Shown here: in pieces, positions 22,079-28,517 of the stretch
Position numbering within the stretch: position 1 is the first letter of the stretch
How the letters are laid out: each line of letters opens with the position of its first letter
IMG/VR virus record: IMGVR_UViG_3300021373_003347
Span: 1-49,469 of that record
Length of the DNA: 49,469 nucleotides
From: a virus
Direction: 5' to 3' (one strand)
Translations under genes and position numbers: made by a program
The notes under the pieces: model-generated
Told to the model about the DNA's origin: nothing
Database searches by the model: none
Seen by the model: the letters and a program-made list of their open reading frames with translations, nothing else

Positions 22079-22369
22079 ATGGTTACAAAATATGGCGGCC
22101 CACCTCTTGAACAAATGTATGATTGGGCACTTGAATACTTGAAAGATGACTACAGACGTGATGACATTACTTTAGAATCAGCACTTGATGATATTATGGA
22201 TTCTATGGGTGTACTATATTTCATCATGGCAGCTGAGGAGAAGTTCTTTCCTGACGTTGATATTGATAACTATGCGGTTAGATTGTGGATTGATAGTGAA
22301 CCGACTATCGGCCATATCATTGCTGCTTGTATTGAGCACGTCGAAGAACGGTTTGAACTTAATAAATAA
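22079..22369 (+). CDS. Acyl carrier protein-like protein
   Basis: 96 residues from ATG 22079, set by AAGGA 7 nt upstream; the ATG at 22061 would be nearly leaderless. The segment ALDDIMDSMGVLYFIMAAEE matches the ACP helix II with D-S-M in place of D-S-L, so S42 is the likely phosphopantetheine site. EEKFFPDVDIDN then PTIGHIIAACIEHVEE continue the four-helix ACP pattern. ACPs carry acyl groups as thioesters. A FabF-like ketosynthase in the same window (41793) makes an acyl pathway plausible. Divergent from fatty-acid ACP, so a specialised acyl transfer is equally possible. Confidence 0.7.
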   Translation: MVTKYGGPPLEQMYDWALEYLKDDYRRDDITLESALDDIMDSMGVLYFIMAAEEKFFPDVDIDNYAVRLWIDSEPTIGHIIAACIEHVEERFELNK

Positions 22370-22391
22370 TACCTGAGCAACTTATATTATA

Positions 22392-22430
22392 ATTCTTTGA
22401 GCTCTTAAATCATAAAAGGAATCAAAGAAT
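22392..22430 (+). promoter_or_regulatory. Possible start-codon hairpin of the thermonuclease gene
   Basis: ATTCTTTGA (22392-22400) can pair perfectly with TCAAAGAAT (22422-22430), 9 base pairs around a 21-nt loop. The 3' arm includes the A and U of the ATG, and the AAAGGA ribosome binding site lies in the loop just before it. It could limit translation initiation; no ligand or protein is known. Confidence 0.35.
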
Positions 22431-22893
22431 GTATGAATATAAAGCACACGTAACTAAAATCGTGGACGGTGATACAGTGGATGTAGACATTGATCTAGGA
22501 TTTGGTATTTGGATGAAAGATGAGCGAGTACGTATTATGGGTATTGATACTCCTGAGTCACGCACATCCGATAAGGTTGAAAAGGTATTTGGATTAGCCG
22601 CAAAGAATAGACTAAAAGGCATCCTTGGCAAAACAACTACACTTAAAACATTTGCTGCAAAAGACGGTGAAGATATGAAGGGTAAGTTTGGTCGTATCCT
22701 CGGTGATTTTATTGCTGAAGATGGTCGTATGGTAACTGCTATTATGATTAGTGAAGGTCATGCTGTACCATATACAGGTGGATCAAAAGATGACACACAA
22801 GCAGCTCATAACACAAACCGAGCACGTCTGTTATCTGAAGGTGTTGTATCACAAGAGGAAGTTGATAAAGCAGCCGCTAAAATGAAAAAATAA
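22429..22893 (+). CDS. Thermonuclease (SNase-like) family protein
   Basis: 154 residues. An OB-fold nuclease: VTKIVDGDTVDVDIDLG at the N-terminus, VRIMGIDTPESR with the catalytic Arg and Glu, and KFGRILGDF with the second catalytic Arg, then SEGHAVPY. The family cuts DNA or RNA with calcium. No signal peptide, so it acts in the cytoplasm, possibly on host nucleic acid. AAAGGA precedes the ATG within a predicted hairpin. A basic C-terminal tail follows the domain. Confidence 0.9.
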   Translation: MYEYKAHVTKIVDGDTVDVDIDLGFGIWMKDERVRIMGIDTPESRTSDKVEKVFGLAAKNRLKGILGKTTTLKTFAAKDGEDMKGKFGRILGDFIAEDGRMVTAIMISEGHAVPYTGGSKDDTQAAHNTNRARLLSEGVVSQEEVDKAAAKMKK

Positions 22894-22906
22894 AGGATAT
22901 TATATT

Positions 22907-23617
22907 ATGAAAGATAAACGGATTAAATTTTCAGTTGATGAGTTTTTATCCGATGCAAGTGAATATCCGAAACCTGCAGTCAAAACAATACCAAGTTGGT
23001 TTAAAAAGATATCTCCTGTTATAGAAGGAGTACAAATTGGGTCCGTCAAAAAATGTATTCCGTTTCTTGACGCAATGACTGCAGGTTATACCATTACTGC
23101 ACACTGTGATCTTATGCTTGTCGGTTCTATTGAAAATGATAAACCCAAATGGGAAGCCTCATGGTCAAATGACGGTTTGGAAAATTTAATTACCGACCAC
23201 AATACTAATCAAGTTAACGGCCATCCGTATTTCACTGAACCTGCAATGGTACTCAAATACAATCAACATTTTATAATTGAAACACCACCAGGTTATAGTT
23301 GTTTATTTACACCAATGTTAAATGATCCTACGTTACAATTAAGTGGTGTTTATTTCCAAACAGCAATTGTTGATACCGATGAGTATAAAAACAATCAAGT
23401 TAACTTGCCATTCTTTTTTAGAAACTTTACAGGTCGACCTGTTATAATTAAAAAAGGAACACCACTTGTACAAGTTATTCCTTTTAAAAGAGAATCATGG
23501 AAATCTGAACAACATCATATAGACCAATCCGCACATAAAAAGTTTGTTAATAAACTAGCAACAATGTGGGTAGATCGGTACAAAAAAATGTTTTGGAAAC
23601 AAAAAAACTTCAAATAA
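22907..23617 (+). CDS. Conserved phage protein of unknown function (DUF6065-like)
   Basis: 236 residues. Pattern YPKPAVKTIPSWFKKI near the N-terminus, VKKCIPFLDAMTAGYTI, then a beta-rich core (FIIETPPGYSCLFTPML) and RPVIIKKGTPLVQVIPFKRESW. This P-x-P-A...I-P-x-W-F-K...K-x-C-x-P-F-x-D-A layout is a recurrent tailed-phage family that I recall as DUF6065, with cupin-like strands and no known reaction. AGGATATTATATT precedes its ATG. It is the last protein gene before the RNA unit at 23656. Confidence 0.65.
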   Translation: MKDKRIKFSVDEFLSDASEYPKPAVKTIPSWFKKISPVIEGVQIGSVKKCIPFLDAMTAGYTITAHCDLMLVGSIENDKPKWEASWSNDGLENLITDHNTNQVNGHPYFTEPAMVLKYNQHFIIETPPGYSCLFTPMLNDPTLQLSGVYFQTAIVDTDEYKNNQVNLPFFFRNFTGRPVIIKKGTPLVQVIPFKRESWKSEQHHIDQSAHKKFVNKLATMWVDRYKKMFWKQKNFK

Positions 23618-23620
23618 CTA

Positions 23621-23649
23621 TTGACATTTACTATAGAATCAGTTATATT
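23621..23649 (+). promoter_or_regulatory. TTGACA promoter with conserved TAGAATCAG spacer for the RNA unit
   Basis: TTGACA (23621-23626), 17-nt spacer containing TAGAATCAG, TATATT (23644-23649). The predicted start at about 23656 is exactly the first base of the 12-bp outer helix of the structured RNA, a strong coincidence of promoter and structure. Confidence 0.8.
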
Positions 23650-23655
23650 GTTTAT

Positions 23656-24037
23656 ATAAGGAATGAGGAATAGGCCACGACGCTATCACCTTCGGGTAAA
23701 AAAGCATGACGGTAACGAACTCATTCTTTATTAGGCACACGGGGAAAGCCTGACAATCACGTCGAACGTACCCAAGCAAACCCTATATGTGGTTCGAGGC
23801 GCGTCGGACATATAGGTCGGTAAAAAGAACTGGTACCGTAAAAAAACCCAGTCGGTTGTTGCATACGTAAAATGCAAATAAGGGGAGGGGCACTGCAGAA
23901 AGTCCCTCCCACGAAAACTTCTTAATACTGCATAGTACGAGCAAAGAAACGTAACAGGTAGGTAGGTGCTAGCAACCGAACCCGTAAAATCCTGGTGAGG
24001 GACTAAGTTAAGACTACTATTCAGTATTAAGGAGTTT
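23656..24037 (+). ncRNA. Large structured RNA, no recognised family
   Basis: About 380 nt without a credible ORF between a strong promoter and tRNA-Trp. Long perfect pairings are visible. 23656-23667 pairs with 23720-23731 (12 bp, one G-U), enclosing ACC-UUCG-GGU at 23688-23697. 23782-23790 pairs with 23808-23816 (9 bp). 23829-23833 pairs with 23848-23852. 23859-23864 pairs with 23872-23877. 23883-23889 pairs with 23904-23910 (GGGAGGG/CCCTCCC). 23915-23930 pairs with 24022-24037 (16 bp, one U-G), continued after one mismatch by 23932-23937 with 24015-24020 (6 bp). Purine-rich A-tracts separate helices. RNase P RNA and tmRNA signatures are not seen; GOLLD or ROOL class RNA, which occur in phages beside tRNAs, is a possibility to test. 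Confidence 0.75.
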
Positions 24038-24039
24038 GA

Positions 24040-24110
24040 TAGGGTGTAGTATAATGGCAGTACAACGGATTCCAAACCCGTTGGTGTGGGTTCGATTCCT
24101 ACCACCCTTG
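24040..24110 (+). tRNA. tRNA-Trp (anticodon CCA)
   Basis: D stem GTAT/GTAC, anticodon stem ACGGA/CCCGT with loop TTCCAAA and anticodon CCA at 24072-24074, T arm GTGGG-TTCGATT-CCTAC, acceptor TAGGGTG/CACCCTT, discriminator G and encoded CCA to 24113. There are two imperfections: a U-U at the terminal acceptor pair and an A-C at the base of the anticodon loop. Only 2 nt separate it from the structured RNA, so RNase P cleavage would also define that RNA's 3' end. Confidence 0.85.
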
Positions 24111-24130
24111 CCAAATAAAAAGGATATATT

Positions 24131-24298
24131 ATGCGTAGAGGAAACAAACCTGAAGCAGAAAACTATATAAAGGTAAGGTTAGAGTTTCTTCGCGAAGAAA
24201 AGAAAAAGAATGATGATAAAACTGCTCATTTAGTTTTAGATAAATCAATATATGAGTTGAGCATTGTTCTTGATCTTATAACAAGAAACGGAGATTAG
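24131..24298 (+). CDS. 55-residue charged helical protein between two tRNAs
   Basis: MRRGNKPEAENYIKVRLEFL, then a Lys/Glu-rich stretch and a helix SIYELSIVLDLITRNGD. AAAAGGATATATT is a good ribosome binding site. Its last 10 nt, including the stop codon, form the 5' acceptor strand of tRNA-Pro, so processing of the tRNA would cut the mRNA inside its final codons. It sits inside the RNA transcription unit. No family is recognised. Confidence 0.6.
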   Translation: MRRGNKPEAENYIKVRLEFLREEKKKNDDKTAHLVLDKSIYELSIVLDLITRNGD

Positions 24299-24362
24299 CG
24301 CAGTTTGGTAGCGCACTTGGTTTGGGACCAGAGGGTCGCAGGTTCAAATCCTGCATCTCCGA
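24289..24362 (+). tRNA. tRNA-Pro (anticodon UGG)
   Basis: The acceptor CGGAGAT pairs with ATCTCCG, discriminator A, encoded CCA to 24365. D arm TAGCGCAGTTTGGTAGCGCA, anticodon loop TTTGGGA with anticodon TGG at 24323-24325 reading CCA and other CCN codons, T arm GCAGGTTCAAATCCTGC. The first 10 nt overlap the end of the 55-codon ORF. Confidence 0.95.
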
Positions 24363-24365
24363 CCA

Positions 24366-24456
24366 AAGGAATTCTGGTGACGTGAAAACCAGATAGGTAG
24401 GGACAGCCTGGGAGAGGTGTAACACACAGCCCGAAGTCCACATACAAGACCCGAGT
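24366..24456 (+). ncRNA. 3' structured RNA segment downstream of tRNA-Pro
   Basis: No ORF. Pairings: 24373-24378 with 24388-24393 (TCTGGT/ACCAGA); GGAC 24401-24404 with GTCC 24436-24439, enclosing TGGG 24409-24412 with CCCG 24430-24433 and GTGT 24417-24420 with ACAC 24424-24427. It leads straight into the terminator. It may be a separate small RNA or the 3' domain of the 23656 RNA; the sequence alone does not decide. Confidence 0.55.
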
Positions 24457-24496
24457 AATAGGGAGGTTATTAAGTTAGCCTCCCTATTTTTGTTTT
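24457..24496 (+). terminator. Rho-independent terminator of the RNA unit
   Basis: AATAGGGAGG (24457-24466) pairs with CCTCCCTATT (24479-24488), 10 bp, 12-nt loop, followed by TTTTTGTTTT. It is the clearest terminator in the window and ends at the stop codon of the convergent EF-hand gene. Confidence 0.9.
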
Positions 24497-24866
24497 ACTT
24501 ACTACTGTATGCGTTAGCACCAAAGAAAACAGAAACAAGTGCAGAAATTGCAACAAAATATGTCGGTGCAATATCTCCAATTAATCCTGATGCTTCATCT
24601 AATCCTAACCATGATGTTATAGCAATACCTACTGGGTACAATAACATTCCAAACAATGCAAACCAAGTCATTTTACGCATTGCATCTCGTTGAGCATCTT
24701 GATCTTCAAGGCGCTTGCGTTTAAATTCCAACTCCATACTCAGCTCTTCTGCCGAGATATGACCGTCATTATTTGTGTCGAGTGCAGCTGCTGCTTCAGC
24801 ATCAACTGTTATTTCTTTCTTTGCCATAGTTTTCATCTCCACTCCAAAGGCGTTGACATAAGCCAT
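24495..24866 (-). CDS. EF-hand membrane protein (holin-like topology)
   Basis: 123 residues. One canonical EF-hand calcium loop, DTNNDGHISAEEL (residues about 30-42), follows an alanine-rich helix; a basic coiled segment (FKRKRLEDQDAQRDAMRK) leads to two membrane spans (WFALFGMLLYPVGIAITSWL and TYFVAISALVSVFFGANAY). AGGAGCTATTAT precedes ATG 24866. A reverse late promoter at 24918-24925 drives it alone. Two spans with a charged N-terminal cytoplasmic part fit a holin or antiholin, with calcium as a possible cue. Function inferred; the EF-hand itself is clear. Confidence 0.8.
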   Translation of the reverse strand: MAYVNAFGVEMKTMAKKEITVDAEAAAALDTNNDGHISAEELSMELEFKRKRLEDQDAQRDAMRKMTWFALFGMLLYPVGIAITSWLGLDEASGLIGDIAPTYFVAISALVSVFFGANAYSSK

Positions 24867-24917
24867 ATAATAGCTCCTGTGAAAAAATCAGTAACATAGC
24901 AAATAACTCACTGAGAA

Positions 24918-24925
24918 TATTTATA
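24918..24925 (-). promoter_or_regulatory. T4-type late promoter, reverse half of a palindrome
   Basis: The sequence TATTTATAAATA (24918-24929) reads TATAAATA on both strands with a 4-nt shift. This half faces the EF-hand gene 52 nt away. Confidence 0.6.
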
Positions 24926-24929
24926 AATA
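24922..24929 (+). promoter_or_regulatory. T4-type late promoter, forward half of a palindrome
   Basis: TATAAATA facing the structural genes that start at 24967, with a leader containing AAAGGAG. It shares four bases with the reverse site, so both cannot be occupied at once. Confidence 0.65.
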
Positions 24930-24966
24930 AAACTAATAAGATTGCTAATAGTCAAAGGAGATGAAG

Positions 24967-25146
24967 ATGGCGATTCAAGTAGCAGGCACCGAAGTAATTG
25001 ATAATGCGTTACAGTTAAAAAACGTGGCAAGCACAGATACAACAACTGATACCGCGATTAATAACTCAATTAAAAACCAAGCAAATGTTCTAACAGTTTA
25101 TAATGCGGCAGGCACAATTATTGCTGCGTATTATTGCGCCTTATAA
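24967..25146 (+). CDS. Small likely structural protein (59 residues), copy 1
   Basis: MAIQVAGTEVIDNALQLKNV, then AINNSIKNQANVLTVYNAAG and IIAAYYCAL. The ATG at 24967 is preferred over 24961 because AAAGGAG ends directly before the latter. The pattern V-I-D-N/D-x-x-x-L-x-N-x-A and a C-terminal A-G-T-I-x-x-x-Y-x-C is shared with the 26176 product. Such short proteins head tail-fibre or appendage gene sets in marine phages. It is followed after 12 nt by the 331-residue partner. Confidence 0.6.
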   Translation: MAIQVAGTEVIDNALQLKNVASTDTTTDTAINNSIKNQANVLTVYNAAGTIIAAYYCAL

Positions 25147-25158
25147 AAGGACAATAAA

Positions 25159-26154
25159 ATGACAGCAAGGTTACCATTATATTGGGATGAAGCAAATTCC
25201 AATACTGCAGTGACAAGACTTACTGAAATGTCAAGTACAGATCTGCAAGCCATATTTCAAAATGCAGCACACCTATTAGCAAACGATGAAGTAGTTACAG
25301 TTTCTCGTGTTGCAAGTGGTGGTAATATGGGTAGTATGATTGATACTCGTAGGACAGCTGGAGCGGCAACAGAAAACGGTCCTTCTACTGTTGCTAACTA
25401 TGCATCTGAGGCAGCCACACCTGATACAGGTAGTGAAGAAGTTACCTATACTACATTACAAGTTGATTATACTTTAGCAGCAGCACCTACGTATACTGAT
25501 GAAAACCTTGCGTTTCCTGTATATGCAGTTGGGACAGGATCACTCGGAATTAGAGCAATGACCAAAGCTGATTTTAGAGATACGTTTATTATTCCTACAA
25601 TTGATGCACTTGTTTCTTCAGGTGAAACCGCGGACCAAGGTGGTACATATTTTATTGCGGCAACAAATAGTGTTACAGGTGCAACACTCCAAAATGCCAA
25701 CCCCGTGTTTATTGATAGGCGTGCTGATTCTGCAGTTTATACGTCAGGTGGTATTCCTGAGAATGAAGATCAGCCAATCATTATTAATCAGTATTACTTA
25801 CATAAAGTTAATACGTCGGCGGTAGCATATGAACCACCTTTTTATATTGACACAAATGGAGATATTAGACAATATACTGTTGCGGCATTTGATGCTTTAA
25901 TTCTCGGTGAGTTAAAACACATTGCGTCTGATTCTACAGGAAATGAAATTCAATATAGCCTTACAAGTAGTTCAAGTCCTCTTACACTCAAAGGTACATT
26001 GATGAATGACACGATTCTTGACGGAACATCAGCAGCAGGTTATACAACAAGACAAGTTGGAACAACAGGTAATGACTTATATCGTACTCAAGAATTCCCG
26101 GTTGGTTCACCGACAAATCTAATTTCATATGGTCTTCGTATTAGAAAAATATAA
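25159..26154 (+). CDS. Likely virion/tail appendage protein, copy 1
   Basis: 331 residues, low Lys content and rich in Thr, Ala, Ser and Tyr, as usual for fibre or appendage proteins. Shared with the 347-residue copy at 26388: an M-T-A-R start, ADFRDTFIIPTIDALV, PIIINQYYLHKVNT, and the C-terminal YRTQEFPVGSPTNLISYGLR. The stop codon is embedded in the next late promoter. No known domain; a structural role is inferred from composition, late promoter and duplication. Confidence 0.6.
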   Translation: MTARLPLYWDEANSNTAVTRLTEMSSTDLQAIFQNAAHLLANDEVVTVSRVASGGNMGSMIDTRRTAGAATENGPSTVANYASEAATPDTGSEEVTYTTLQVDYTLAAAPTYTDENLAFPVYAVGTGSLGIRAMTKADFRDTFIIPTIDALVSSGETADQGGTYFIAATNSVTGATLQNANPVFIDRRADSAVYTSGGIPENEDQPIIINQYYLHKVNTSAVAYEPPFYIDTNGDIRQYTVAAFDALILGELKHIASDSTGNEIQYSLTSSSSPLTLKGTLMNDTILDGTSAAGYTTRQVGTTGNDLYRTQEFPVGSPTNLISYGLRIRKI

Positions 26155-26157
26155 ATA
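26150..26157 (+). promoter_or_regulatory. T4-type late promoter containing a stop codon
   Basis: Exact TATAAATA; the TAA of the upstream gene (26152-26154) is inside it. AGGAGG and ATG 26176 follow. Confidence 0.65.
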
Positions 26158-26175
26158 AATTCATAGGAGGCAAGG

Positions 26176-26388
26176 ATGCCATTAAAAGTAGGAACTAGCA
26201 TAGTTATTGATGATACTCGGCATTTAGAAAACATTGCCGATATTGACGCAGGAACGTCTACCATCATTAACCAAAAAATTACAACCGCGACAATTAACTC
26301 TGGTGTGGTTGCCAAGGATCACAAGTTTGAAGTTAAAGCTTCAGACGGTACCGTTCTTAAAACATTTTACTGTGGAAGTGATGATTAA
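26176..26388 (+). CDS. Small likely structural protein (70 residues), copy 2
   Basis: MPLKVGTSIVIDDTRHLENI, then an I-N-x-x-I repeat-like stretch and a C-terminal GTVLKTFYCGSDD. Diverged relative of the 59-residue product at 24967 (conserved V-x-D-x-x-x-L-x-N-x-A and G-T-x-x-x-x-Y-C end). Strong AGGAGGCAAGG ribosome binding site. Its stop overlaps the next ATG (TAATG). Confidence 0.6.
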   Translation: MPLKVGTSIVIDDTRHLENIADIDAGTSTIINQKITTATINSGVVAKDHKFEVKASDGTVLKTFYCGSDD

Positions 26389-27431
26389 TGACCGCACGCA
26401 CAGCAGCCTATGTTTCAGTTGACACTAACGGTGTGTTATCGTTTCGAGAATCACCATCCCTAGAACAATCGTTTTGGCGACGTGAAGCAGCACGGCAATA
26501 TGCACTAAACCCCGCAGTTGAGTTATATGTATTAAACCCGTTTACACAGTTTGCTAATGATCCTGATATTATTGGTACTATTACGGATACACGTTATAAA
26601 GCAGGCGAAGATACCACCGACATAACAAATTTTGACACTCCTGCGGAAACACCTGACATTGAATTAGTTACAACACCTTGGCGTGGTATTAAACAAAGAT
26701 TTAATTCTATAACTGAGCCAACATATCCAATATCAGAAGAAACACACCGATATCCGTTATACGTTGATAGTGATGCTAATTTGCGTTCTATGTCTCGTGA
26801 GGATTTCCGTGACACATACATTTATCCTACGATTAACGAAATGGCATTCCAAGCTGTTGGCGATAATCAGCAAGGCACATATAAAATTGGTACAGGTGCT
26901 GAATCTGGTTTTACTCAAGTAGGAACACGTTCAGTTTTCCAAGATTCAAAATATGATATAACTGGCGGTTATGATGTCACACCTGGAGATCAGATTGGCG
27001 AACCTTTTTATGACCGTGACATTTATTTTATTGTAAACACTTATTATCTATACATAAAGAATGCCGTTAGCGAAATTAATGTCTCGAGTGATGGGACAGA
27101 ATTTGGTGTAAAAATTCCATGTTACGCCGCCGCCGATGGATCAGTGCAAACATATACGTTGGAAGAATTCCAAGATATGCTTTCATATGAAATCAACCTT
27201 GTTGCTCGTACTGTTGATGGTTATAAGATCACATATGAAATCACTGACTCGACATATACAGGTGATGGGCTGCAACGTGGTACGGGTATGGCGGATACAT
27301 ATCTATCAGGTGAATCAGATGACGGTTACCAAACAAGATTTGTCAATACCGATGATTATCGTACTCAAGAATTTCCAAGCGGTGTAACACAAACAAGAGA
27401 AACATATTATTTAAGAATTGTAAAATCATAA
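26388..27431 (+). CDS. Likely virion/tail appendage protein, copy 2
   Basis: 347 residues, related to the product at 25159: MTARTAAYVS, LRSMSREDFRDTYIYPTINEMA, IYFIVNTYYLYIKNA, and YRTQEFPSGVTQTRETYYLR. The acidic, aromatic, Lys-poor composition is typical of phage appendages. It is translated with the 70-residue gene. The duplicate pairs could form a hetero-oligomer or give two receptor-binding versions; this is inferred. Confidence 0.6.
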   Translation: MTARTAAYVSVDTNGVLSFRESPSLEQSFWRREAARQYALNPAVELYVLNPFTQFANDPDIIGTITDTRYKAGEDTTDITNFDTPAETPDIELVTTPWRGIKQRFNSITEPTYPISEETHRYPLYVDSDANLRSMSREDFRDTYIYPTINEMAFQAVGDNQQGTYKIGTGAESGFTQVGTRSVFQDSKYDITGGYDVTPGDQIGEPFYDRDIYFIVNTYYLYIKNAVSEINVSSDGTEFGVKIPCYAAADGSVQTYTLEEFQDMLSYEINLVARTVDGYKITYEITDSTYTGDGLQRGTGMADTYLSGESDDGYQTRFVNTDDYRTQEFPSGVTQTRETYYLRIVKS

Positions 27432-27446
27432 GAAAGTGAATATATT

Positions 27447-27956
27447 ATGGCAGTATTTAGCAAACGCATAGTTACAGCGTATTATATCAGTAACAACTAC
27501 GATACTATTTTTGTCAAATGGCTTGACGATGATGGCAAAGAGCACGTATTCCACCTTCCCGCAGATGATACCGATAATCCTGATTATATTGATCTGGTTG
27601 AAGAAGGATGGACAAAAGATAGACTCCTCGATTCAACTGCAGAATATAAACAGAGAACAAGTAGAGAATTTGCAACATTTGTTAATGCCCAGGCAAAGCA
27701 TTTAATTATTAGTCAAAGTATGAAGGCTGAGAAAAAACTCAAAACAATGGGTCTTGATAAGTATGAAGCTATTATGGATAACAATACAAGTAAAGAAGAA
27801 ATATTTAAAGTTAAATTATGGGCGTTGGAATTGCCTTTTATTAAAGACAGTGATTCAAAATTAAAACGAGATATTCGTAAAAGTAAAACAATTTTGAGCA
27901 CGTTAGGTATAATCCAACAAGCTATTGATGAGGGTGATGAAGATGTCAGTGTTTAG
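27447..27956 (+). CDS. Conserved phage protein with coiled coil, copy 1
   Basis: 169 residues. MAVFSKRIVTAYYISNNYDTI, then HLPADDTDNPDYIDLVEEGW, YKQRTSREF, MDNNTSKEEIFKVKLWALEL, and a helical end. It is related to the 27943 product in the same order of motifs, including DNNT-x-K-E-x-x-F-K-x-K-L-W. The family is unknown. It sits between the appendage genes and the radical SAM cluster, probably co-transcribed from the late promoter at 26150. Confidence 0.6.
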   Translation: MAVFSKRIVTAYYISNNYDTIFVKWLDDDGKEHVFHLPADDTDNPDYIDLVEEGWTKDRLLDSTAEYKQRTSREFATFVNAQAKHLIISQSMKAEKKLKTMGLDKYEAIMDNNTSKEEIFKVKLWALELPFIKDSDSKLKRDIRKSKTILSTLGIIQQAIDEGDEDVSV

Positions 27957-28512
27957 TGGTAAGGTAATTGAAGCACATTATATAGATGAAGGTTATAATA
28001 CAATTGAGATTATATTCGAGGATGGCGACACTAAAGTTGCTCACGTTATTGAAAACAATCCCGATAGCGCAGATTATAAAGCATTGATTGAAGAAGGATG
28101 GGATGAAGAATCAATTCTTGATGACACGGTAGAATTTAAACGTCGTTATTCTCGTGAGTTCAATACACGTGTTAATATGAGGGCAAGGGAGATCCTTGGT
28201 ATTGAAGAACTTGAAAAAGAAAAGGCACGTGTACTTAAAGATCTACATACAAAACGTGTGGACCTTGAGAAAACAAAAGATGACTTGACAACGTTGGACC
28301 AAGCATTTAAAATGAAAACGAATAAGGTTGATAATGTTGCGTTTGAATATATCCTTGATAACAATACTAATAAAGAAGCAGTATTTAAATTTAAACTATG
28401 GTCATTAGAACAAGATATAATTAAAAAGGCACCAAAAGAAATCAAATCTAAAATCCGACGCTCAACTAAAATTACTGAGGCAATCTCTATTATCAACACA
28501 GTATTGGATTAA
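27943..28512 (+). CDS. Conserved phage protein with coiled coil, copy 2
   Basis: 189 residues from ATG 27943, placed by homology with copy 1 (MSVFSGKVIEAHYI versus MAVFSKRIVTAYYI); TTG and ATG codons upstream (27925-27937) lie inside the previous gene. It carries an inserted coiled coil of about 45 residues (LEKEKARVLKDLHTKRVDLE onward) absent from copy 1, then EYILDNNTNKEAVFKFKLWS. The next gene starts 5 nt later. No family is recognised; probably virion-associated. Confidence 0.6.
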   Translation: MSVFSGKVIEAHYIDEGYNTIEIIFEDGDTKVAHVIENNPDSADYKALIEEGWDEESILDDTVEFKRRYSREFNTRVNMRAREILGIEELEKEKARVLKDLHTKRVDLEKTKDDLTTLDQAFKMKTNKVDNVAFEYILDNNTNKEAVFKFKLWSLEQDIIKKAPKEIKSKIRRSTKITEAISIINTVLD

Positions 28513-28517
28513 TTATT

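Noticed and set aside
23656-24037. RNase P RNA or tmRNA as identity of the structured RNA
   Set aside because: The conserved GAGGAAAGUCC and ACAGAA-type RNase P cores and an alanine-tRNA-like end with tag reading frame for tmRNA were not found.
23731-24147. Reverse 138-codon ORF across the RNA region and tRNA-Trp
   Set aside because: Its middle is the antisense of tRNA-Trp, a known source of false proteins, and the rest is antisense to long RNA helices. The forward strand has the promoter, tRNAs and terminator.
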